From NCBI GenBank assembly GCA_045119835.1, contig JBGVED010000036.1:1-12416 (forward strand): 12,416 bases of DNA. The letters are read 5' to 3'. Shown here in pieces: positions 8,601 through 12,416 of the stretch. The stretch's first letter is position 1, and every line of letters starts with the position of its first letter. The position numbers and the translations under genes were made by a program. Origin of the DNA: CALVUJ01 sp045119835 (GTDB lineage Bacteria > Bacillota_I > Bacilli_A > RFN20 > DUOF01). Below the pieces are notes generated by a model, which made no database searches, was not told where the DNA came from, and was given only the letters and a program-made list of their open reading frames with translations.

Positions 8601-8766
8601 CTATGATAATCATATAGATATAATTGATTATAAATTATCTAATATAGATGATAAAGCTTACATTAATCAATTAAACGGTTATAAAAACTATATAGAAAAT
8701 ATAAGTAATAAAAAGGTTAATTTGTACTTATATTCATTATTAAAAAACAAATACAAACAAATATAA
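5629..8766 (+). CDS. addA: AddA, ATP-dependent helicase-nuclease subunit
   Basis: AddA is the motor of the AddAB complex, a 3'-5' UvrD/SF1 helicase with a C-terminal nuclease that processes broken DNA ends for RecA. Visible motifs in the 1045-residue protein: Walker A GAGSGKT (28-34); motif Ia LTFTNAAAAEMKER; Walker B DEYQD (368-372); motif III VGDIKQSIYRFR; motif IV KNFRSREEV; motif V IMTIHGSKGLEF; motif VI LYVALSRAK (805-813, Arg811). The nuclease carries His924 (GTKLHH), Asp987 (GIIDLM), DYK (1000-1002) and Gln1014-x3-Tyr1018, so both activities look intact. It is shorter than the ~1232-residue B. subtilis protein. The start is ATG 5629, with AGGTG (5618-5622) 6 nt upstream inside addB. 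A TTG at 5599 in the same frame would add ten Lys-rich residues not expected in the family. No terminator is evident downstream. Confidence 0.96.
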   Translation: MSRSWTDEQKQAIGEKNEPLQNILVSAGAGSGKTAVLTERVIRILKDHIDINKLLVLTFTNAAAAEMKERIGKAIKSYPELKEQSDLLDSAYITTFDSYALSLVKKYHYLLGISSNVKIVNDAALKLEKYKIIDEVMEEKYNNKKEEFVTLINKFCLKDDDDFKELIYEINEKFELIIDKDAFIQNYHTYLSDLRINKIWNDYHKLIMEKLAIFRNLYDEIEATLESKEDEVLFEKFQAALEPLIYSDDFDTIASNINYNGRNFTSSKNINETFINNKKKMNELKEEIKSLIELDSKEQIIKSLKENFAFEKEIIDIIDKVNKKVSDLKREKEMFEFMDIAKKAIELLENNESIKEEIKNNIYEIMLDEYQDTSDIQEKLISLISKNNVYMVGDIKQSIYRFRNANPKNFSDKYDNYDDYKKGIVSEKGSLIKLMKNFRSREEVLEDINILFNEIMSEETGINYSKGHKFIHGNKKYNDNIFKEQSNNLEIYNYTREKDSLFSNDEIEAFLIAEDIKNKINNGYMVYDKDNDVQRKLEYGDITILIDRKEPFDTYLKVFQYLGIPMSSYKNNNLTLSDELLCFKNIYKLILNYKNKTFKEEFRHSFMSVARSFLFEYEDNYIFNILKNEDYLNNTIYDSLKEIIEKADYLSISSINDLILEKLDVFYKVSKCKDIEDTMAILHYISDLIKDLNNLGYNLANLVQYFDSVVDKDFKIELPIRKNTMNSVKIMTIHGSKGLEFNICYFAGFNKKFSEFDSKKKFIYDDEYGLILPLFIENEKYTNIAKYLYFKKYYKEEVAEKIRLLYVALSRAKEKMIIVGDFSNKKSQKTKIQDCRSFYDLIKYAENTLSNYFVNIDLENYNITNAYKFANSIKALKNESSLTITNKEISIYNEIIEQTSFSKKQNELITEEIVNILNKGTKLHHILETMNFNRNELNNYLLTKDEKNILENFLNSELLKDINKGKIYKEYEFIYLDNNEEKHGIIDLMIAYDNHIDIIDYKLSNIDDKAYINQLNGYKNYIENISNKKVNLYLYSLLKNKYKQI

Positions 8767-8785
8767 TTCCATTCTTAAAAATAAT

Positions 8786-8814
8786 TTTACAAATTAAACA
8801 ATTAGAGTTATAAT
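8786..8814 (+). promoter_or_regulatory. Sigma-A type promoter for pncC
   Basis: TTTACA (8786-8791; one mismatch to TTGACA), a 17-nt spacer, then a perfect TATAAT (8809-8814). Transcription would start near 8821, giving a leader of about 37 nt. It lies in the gap after addA, so pncC can be transcribed independently of addBA. Confidence 0.75.
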
Positions 8815-8840
8815 TATTAATACCGACACATTTTCTAAAA

Positions 8841-8847
8841 AAAGGAG
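8841..8847 (+). promoter_or_regulatory. Ribosome-binding site deciding the pncC start
   Basis: AAAGGAG lies 10 nt before the ATG at 8858. The earlier in-frame ATG at 8849 is only 1 nt from this site and cannot be paired with it, so 8858 is preferred. Confidence 0.7.
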
Positions 8848-8857
8848 TATGATTATA

Positions 8858-9343
8858 ATGAACGTAAAATACGATAAATTAAGTGAAATTATAAAAAAAA
8901 TGACTGCCAAGCATCATACATTATCAATCATGGAATCTTGTACTGGTGGTGGCGTAAGTAGTGTAATAACTAACATAGAAGATGCTAGCGAAGTTTTCCA
9001 ATTTTCGTGTGTAACTTACTCTAATGAGTATAAAGTAAAAATGGGTGTTGATCCTCGTATAATAGAAAAATTTGGTGTTTACAGTTTAGAAACATCAAAA
9101 GCAATGGCTAAAGCAATTTGTCTATTAACAAATAGTAATATTGGAATTGGAGTAAGCGGAAACTTGAACTTAGAAGATAATAATGGTAATAAAGGTGGTA
9201 TTGTTTACTTTTCAATCTATGAATTAAATGAAAAAAGATTTTATAGTAAAGTAATTACCATTAACAAACCTCAAAGAGAAGAATCTAAAAAGGCCATTAT
9301 TAACGTTATCATTGATACTTTAGAAAACGTTTACTATGATTAA
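8858..9343 (+). CDS. pncC: CinA C-terminal domain protein, probable nicotinamide-nucleotide amidase (PncC)
   Basis: Stand-alone CinA C-terminal domain proteins deamidate NMN to nicotinate mononucleotide, recycling the NMN released by NAD-dependent DNA ligase. The 161-residue length is that of a single-domain PncC; there is no N-terminal MoaB-like domain. The signature ESCTGGGVSS holds the presumed nucleophile Ser27, followed by VTYSNEYKVKMG with the conserved Tyr and Lys, and GVYSLETSKAMA. The later Gly-rich loop is altered: GVSGNLNLEDNNGNKGG replaces the usual G-x-A-G-P-x-G-G, so the Ala-Gly-Pro is lost. The domain assignment is firm, but activity should be regarded as probable. It has its own promoter and an intrinsic terminator downstream. 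It is convergent with sigK, and the stop codons overlap by 4 nt. NadD, which uses its product, is encoded about 2.7 kb further on. Confidence 0.88.
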   Translation: MNVKYDKLSEIIKKMTAKHHTLSIMESCTGGGVSSVITNIEDASEVFQFSCVTYSNEYKVKMGVDPRIIEKFGVYSLETSKAMAKAICLLTNSNIGIGVSGNLNLEDNNGNKGGIVYFSIYELNEKRFYSKVITINKPQREESKKAIINVIIDTLENVYYD

Positions 9344-9347
9344 TCAT
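9336..9347. repeat. 12-bp palindrome at the pncC/sigK stop codons
   Basis: ATGATTAATCAT is a perfect palindrome centred on the TTAA that supplies TAA stop codons to both convergent genes (pncC 9341-9343; sigK 9340-9342, minus). Each gene therefore ends with an Asp codon and TAA. No further role is apparent. Confidence 0.6.
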
Positions 9348-10032
9348 TTTCTAGTTTCTTTATTTGATTCAAGAGCTTAATTAAAGCTCTTTTTTCAATT
9401 CTAGAAACATAAGAACGAGAAATGTTAAACTTTTTCGCTACTTCTTTTTGAGTTAATTCATCTCCTGTAATACCATATCTCAAATCAATTATTTCTTTTT
9501 CTTTATCATCTAAAACATCTAAATTAGTAGCTAATAAAGACATCCTGTCATAATGTTTAAGTTTATCAACAACACTATATTCACTATCCATTATTACATC
9601 CATCAAAGTAATTTCATCTCCCTCTTTATCCGAACCAATTGTTTCAGATAGAGAAGCAACTTGATAATTCTTTTTATTAGCTCTTAAATGCATTAATATT
9701 TCATTTTCGATACATTTAGCAGCATAAGTAGCAATTTTTACTCCCTTATCAGTAGAAAAAGAATCGACGGCTTTTATTAAACCAATCGTACCAATTGAAA
9801 ACAAATCATCTTGATTTTCATTATTATTTTCATATTTTTTAGCAATATGCACTACTAATCTCAAATTATGTTCAATGAGCTTTTTTCTACCTTCTTCTTT
9901 ATTACCATTTTCAAGTTCATTAACATAAAAATCCTCTTCTTCTTTACCTAATGGAAGGGGATAAGCACCATTTTTTAAATATCCTACAAAAACGGATACT
10001 TCATTTAACATTTCAAATATAAAATTAAGCAT
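9340..10032 (-). CDS. sigK: Sporulation sigma factor sigma-K (pro-sigma-K)
   Basis: Sigma-K is the last sigma factor of sporulation, directing late coat and lysis genes in the mother cell after its pro-sequence is removed by SpoIVFB. The 230 residues show region 2 (about 52-117, including NLRLVVHIAKKYEN, SIGTIGLIKAV and CIENEILMHLR) and region 4 (about 173-222) with the helix-turn-helix TQKEVAKKFNISRSYVSRIE. Choices specific to sigma-K over sigma-E are MHLRANKK, IGSDKEGDEITLMDV and SRIEKRALIKL. The N-terminus is a hydrophobic pro-sequence; aligning YLKNGAYPLPL with B. subtilis YVKNNAFPQPL puts the cleavage near Gly17/Tyr18, a pro-peptide about 3 residues shorter. The gene is continuous, with no skin-type insertion. 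The SD is AGGAGGT (10037-10043, minus). It is divergent from yqeG and convergent with pncC. Confidence 0.96.
   Translation of the reverse strand: MLNFIFEMLNEVSVFVGYLKNGAYPLPLGKEEEDFYVNELENGNKEEGRKKLIEHNLRLVVHIAKKYENNNENQDDLFSIGTIGLIKAVDSFSTDKGVKIATYAAKCIENEILMHLRANKKNYQVASLSETIGSDKEGDEITLMDVIMDSEYSVVDKLKHYDRMSLLATNLDVLDDKEKEIIDLRYGITGDELTQKEVAKKFNISRSYVSRIEKRALIKLLNQIKKLEND
9371..9395 (+). terminator. Intrinsic terminator of pncC inside sigK
   Basis: AAGAGCTT (9371-9378), loop AATTA, AAGCTCTT (9384-9391) form a perfect 8-bp stem followed by a T-run to 9395. It starts 28 nt after the pncC stop, yet lies within the sigK coding region on the other strand, where it encodes the conserved EKRALIKLL segment. 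On the minus strand no T-run follows the stem, so it should act on plus-strand transcripts only. Confidence 0.8.
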
Positions 10033-10052
10033 ATTTACCTCCTATATATTAA

Positions 10053-10081
10053 ATTAAATGCTCTTAAACTCTTTTAAATTA
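10053..10081 (-). promoter_or_regulatory. Possible sigma-E type promoter for sigK
   Basis: Reading the minus strand, TAATTTA (10081-10075), a 14-nt spacer and CATTTAAT (10060-10053) partly match the sigma-E consensus (kmATAww and CATACAwT; 6 of 7 and 6 of 8 positions). Known sigK genes are transcribed by sigma-E first. The start would fall about 15 nt before the start codon. The DNA is so AT-rich that this could be chance. Confidence 0.3.
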
Positions 10082-10100
10082 CTCTTATTTGAAGTAAAAT
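10073..10100 (+). promoter_or_regulatory. Weak candidate promoter for the yqeG operon
   Basis: TTTAAA (10073-10078), a 16-nt spacer and TAAAAT (10095-10100) resemble a poor sigma-A promoter. A promoter is needed somewhere here because the upstream gene faces away, but the leader would be only about 13 nt and other AT-rich placements are possible. Confidence 0.25.
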
Positions 10101-10107
10101 AAATTTG

Positions 10108-10114
10108 GGTGATT
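10108..10114 (+). promoter_or_regulatory. Ribosome-binding site deciding the yqeG start
   Basis: GGGTGAT lies 5 nt before the ATG at 10120 and matches the GGTGAT part of the SD consensus. The TTG at 10105 in the same frame overlaps this site and was rejected. Confidence 0.65.
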
Positions 10115-10119
10115 TTCTA

Positions 10120-10641
10120 ATGCCAAAAATTTTACCAAAATGGTATTCTAAAAGTATATATGATATCGATTTAGATAAACTAAAAACATTAAATATTAAA
10201 TATCTTCTTTCAGATTTGGATAACACAATCGTAGGGTACAATATAAAAGAACCTACAGATAAAGTTTGTCAATTTATTGAAAGCTTAAAAGAAAAAGGAA
10301 TAGAGTTAATAATTATCTCTAACAATAACTATAAAAGGTTAACTAGATTCTGTTCTCCTTGTTCGATAAAATTTTTATCATCAACAAGAAAACCAAGTAG
10401 CAAAAAACTATCTAAATTTCTAAAAGAAAATAATTTAAAAGTTGAAGAGTGCGCTTTTGTAGGAGATCAACTGTTAACGGATATATGGTGCGCGAATAAA
10501 ACTGGTTGCATATCAATATTAGTAGATCCTTTACAAAAAAAAGAATCGATATTTACTTTTATAAATAGAAGAATAGATAAAAAAATACGTAAAAGATATG
10601 CCAAAAATGGTAAACTAAATAGCATTATGAAAGGGGAATAG
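10120..10641 (+). CDS. yqeG: YqeG-family HAD-superfamily (IIIA) phosphatase
   Basis: The 173-residue protein carries the HAD motifs: SDLDNT with nucleophile Asp32 and acid/base Asp34; motif II IIISNNN (Ser67); a RKPSSKKL segment supplying the motif III lysine; and motif IV VGDQLLTD with Asp116 and Asp121. The N-terminal MPKILPKWY and the placement directly before yqeH are typical of the YqeG family, whose eukaryotic relatives (yeast Gep4) dephosphorylate phosphatidylglycerophosphate. That activity is plausible here but not shown by the sequence. Its stop is 2 nt from the yqeH ATG. The C-terminus is strongly basic (INRRIDKKIRKRYAK), which may help it associate with acidic membranes. Confidence 0.9.
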   Translation: MPKILPKWYSKSIYDIDLDKLKTLNIKYLLSDLDNTIVGYNIKEPTDKVCQFIESLKEKGIELIIISNNNYKRLTRFCSPCSIKFLSSTRKPSSKKLSKFLKENNLKVEECAFVGDQLLTDIWCANKTGCISILVDPLQKKESIFTFINRRIDKKIRKRYAKNGKLNSIMKGE

Positions 10642-10643
10642 TT

Positions 10644-11759
10644 ATGGAAGAAAAATTATATTGTTATGGATGCGGACAAATTTTGCAATGTGAGGATGAA
10701 ACAAAAGCAGGATATGTTCCAGATAAAATTTTAGAAACAAAAGAAAATATCCTATGTCAAAGATGTTTTAAATTACAACACTATAACACTAATAGTGAAA
10801 TAGAGTTAGTAGAAGAAGACTACATAACTATTCTAAAAAATATCGCTAAAGAGAAAGCCTTATTAGTTTATGTTTTGGATATATTTAATTTTGAATCGAG
10901 TCTAATTAAAAATTTAAATCAATACTTAGGAGATAACAAAATATTAGTCTTAGCTAATAAACGTGATTTAATCCCTACTTCAGTAAAAGATGAAAAATTA
11001 TTAGAATGGATTACAACTAGATTAAAAGAAAATGGCGTTAATAATATATTTGATATTATAATGGCTAGTGGTCAAACAAACTACAATACAGACTTTATTT
11101 TGGAGAAAATAGATTCTTTAAGGGAAGGAAAAGATGTTTACATAATAGGAAACGCAAATGTTGGTAAATCAACATTTATAAATTCATTACTTAAAAATTA
11201 TAGCAACGAAACAACACAATTTATTACAACTAGTTCATTTCCTGGAACTACATTAAATGTAATAAGAATCCCTCTTGATTCTAAATCATATATTTATGAT
11301 ACTCCTGGTATAATACAAAAGAATTCAATGCTTTATGCCGTAGAGCCAAGAATCTTAAAGTATTTACTACCAAGAAAAGAAATAAAACCATTAACATATC
11401 AATTAAAATCAGGCCAATCTTTGTTTATTGGTGGACTTGCTACATTTGATTTTGTCGAAGGAAATGATACTGGTTTTACATGCTATTTCTCTACTTTTGT
11501 AAAAGTTCATAGAACCAAATTAGATAAAAAAGAGGCTTCTTTCAATAGCATAGTTTCAACAAAATCAATTCAACCTAATTCAACAAGAATAACTTCAATT
11601 AATGACTTAGAACTAAAAGAAGTTACATTTGACAAAAATGGTAAAGTCGATGTAGTTATCTCAGGATATGGATGGATTAGTTTTGAATATACAGGCCAAA
11701 AAGTAGAAGTATACGCTCCTAAAAACTGTAAGATTTATATAAGGGAGGCGCTTATATAA
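10644..11759 (+). CDS. yqeH: YqeH ribosome-biogenesis GTPase (circularly permuted)
   Basis: YqeH is a circularly permuted GTPase needed for 30S subunit assembly. An N-terminal zinc finger uses Cys7, Cys10, Cys38 and Cys41. The GTPase motifs come in permuted order: G4 NKRD (105-108), then G1 GNANVGKST (169-177), then a G2 threonine in SSFPGTT, then G3 DTPG (219-222). The remaining ~150 residues form the C-terminal domain typical of the family. The 371-residue length agrees with the ~366 of B. subtilis. An AAGGGG site (10631-10636) lies 7 nt before the ATG, inside the end of yqeG. The stop overlaps the yhbY start (TAATG). In B. subtilis aroE separates yqeH from yhbY; here it is absent. Confidence 0.96.
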   Translation: MEEKLYCYGCGQILQCEDETKAGYVPDKILETKENILCQRCFKLQHYNTNSEIELVEEDYITILKNIAKEKALLVYVLDIFNFESSLIKNLNQYLGDNKILVLANKRDLIPTSVKDEKLLEWITTRLKENGVNNIFDIIMASGQTNYNTDFILEKIDSLREGKDVYIIGNANVGKSTFINSLLKNYSNETTQFITTSSFPGTTLNVIRIPLDSKSYIYDTPGIIQKNSMLYAVEPRILKYLLPRKEIKPLTYQLKSGQSLFIGGLATFDFVEGNDTGFTCYFSTFVKVHRTKLDKKEASFNSIVSTKSIQPNSTRITSINDLELKEVTFDKNGKVDVVISGYGWISFEYTGQKVEVYAPKNCKIYIREALI

Positions 11760-12043
11760 TGCTAACTACAAAACAACAAGCAAAGTTACGTTCTTTAGCG
11801 ATGACTTTAAGACCAATATATCAAATTGGAAAAGATGGATTAAGTGAAAATTTACTTAAAGGTTTAAATGACTCCTTAGAAGCACATGAATTAATAAAAG
11901 TAAGTATTTTAAAAAATTGTCCTTTAGTTATTAAAGAAGCAGCTTTAGATATAGCTAGTGCTACCAATAGCGAGATAGTTCAAATAATAGGAAGAAACAT
12001 TGTTTTTTATAGAAAATCAAAAAAACAATTAATACAATTATAA
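11759..12043 (+). CDS. yhbY: YhbY/YqeI, CRM-domain RNA-binding protein
   Basis: A 94-residue protein consisting of one CRM domain, an RNA-binding fold associated with pre-50S ribosomal particles. The N-terminal TTKQQAKLRSLAMTLRPI and the GKDG loop (GxxG motif, in QIGKDGLSENL) are diagnostic, as is the C-terminal VQIIGRNIVFYRKSK. The start ATG overlaps the yqeH stop by one base and is served by a strong SD, AAGGGAGG, at 11741-11748. It lies between yqeH and nadD, the standard Firmicute placement. Confidence 0.95.
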   Translation: MLTTKQQAKLRSLAMTLRPIYQIGKDGLSENLLKGLNDSLEAHELIKVSILKNCPLVIKEAALDIASATNSEIVQIIGRNIVFYRKSKKQLIQL

Positions 12044-12416
12044 TGAAAAAATATATTTTGTTTTATGGAAGTTTTGATCCAATCCATAACGGACACATCA
12101 AAATCGCCAAAGAAGCATTAAAACTTGTAAAAGGCGATAAATTATACTTTGGGCTTAACAAGAACTCAAATTCAAAGAATTTAGCGCCTTTTTCAAAAAG
12201 AAAAAAGATGGTACAACTAGCAATTGAAGGAAAAAATAAATTTGATATCATAGATATTAAGTTTGATTACAAAAATTTAGAAGAAACGTACAAAAAAATT
12301 ATAGATTTTTGCAATGATGAAAATGAATACTACATTTTAATTGGGCAAGATCAATTAAAAAGCTTAACTAAGTGGTATAAATTTGATTACATTAAAGAAA
12401 AGTTTAAATTTATAAT
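12043..12416 (+). CDS. nadD: NadD, nicotinate-nucleotide adenylyltransferase (3' end missing)
   Basis: NadD joins NaMN and ATP to give deamido-NAD, a step in NAD synthesis. The first 124 residues are visible; the frame is open at the right edge. The nucleotidyltransferase signature GSFDPIHNGH (9-18) includes the catalytic His15-x-Gly-His18, and LIGQDQLKSLTKWY matches the family G-x-D...KW segment. Between them LAPFSKRKKMVQLAI corresponds to the usual arginine-containing helix. The ATG overlaps the yhbY stop (TAATG). No SD is visible in the A-rich upstream stretch, so translation probably depends on ribosomes finishing yhbY. The yqeG-yqeH-yhbY-nadD order supports the call; yqeK and rsfS would be expected next. 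Confidence 0.93.
   Translation, partial: MKKYILFYGSFDPIHNGHIKIAKEALKLVKGDKLYFGLNKNSNSKNLAPFSKRKKMVQLAIEGKNKFDIIDIKFDYKNLEETYKKIIDFCNDENEYYILIGQDQLKSLTKWYKFDYIKEKFKFI

Noticed and set aside
12063..12251. Open frame on the minus strand within nadD
   Set aside because: It is antisense to the conserved nucleotidyltransferase domain of nadD.
1..12416. Mollicutes-type code (TGA = Trp), CRISPR, tRNA, rRNA or insertion sequence
   Set aside because: All genes are complete with TGG as Trp and no in-frame TGA; no regularly spaced repeats, cloverleaf-like sequence, transposase or terminal inverted repeats were seen.

Overview
This is a very AT-rich chromosomal window using the standard genetic code: every Trp is TGG and no in-frame TGA occurs in any gene. 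It carries two unmistakable late-sporulation genes, spoIVB and sigK, together with AddAB-type recombination genes and a Bacillus-like yqeG-yqeH-yhbY-nadD order. This points to an endospore-forming (or recently spore-forming) low-GC Firmicute. A lineage close to Erysipelotrichia/RF39-type Bacilli seems more likely than Bacillus itself, because AddA, AddB and SpoIVB are all compact; that placement is inference.

Layout. 2-2040: the 3' part of a large surface-type protein (InlB-like B-repeats plus a BspA-type leucine-rich repeat), followed 11 nt later by an uncharacterised two-helix membrane protein. 2158-3174: spoIVB, preceded by a hairpin that buries its Shine-Dalgarno (SD) site and closed by a long intrinsic terminator. 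3294-8766: addB-addA, overlapping by 8 nt. 8786-9343: a good sigma-A promoter and a stand-alone CinA C-terminal (PncC) gene. 9340-10032 (minus): sigK, convergent with pncC and overlapping it by 4 nt. 10120-12416: yqeG-yqeH-yhbY-nadD, divergent from sigK, each gene touching or overlapping the next; nadD runs off the right edge.

How the genes relate. SpoIVB is the forespore signalling protease whose pathway releases active sigma-K in the mother cell, so the first signal and the final target of that checkpoint lie about 6 kb apart here. AddA and AddB together form the double-strand-break end-processing helicase-nuclease. PncC (NMN to NaMN) and NadD (NaMN to NaAD) are consecutive NAD-salvage steps, though in different transcription units. 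YqeH and YhbY are ribosome-assembly factors.

I found no mobile element, CRISPR array, tRNA or rRNA, and no convincing new multi-gene system. The most unusual items are the pncC terminator embedded in the conserved 3' end of sigK, the SD-masking hairpin before spoIVB, an AddB without a Walker A motif, and the uncharacterised surface-protein/membrane-protein pair at the left edge.
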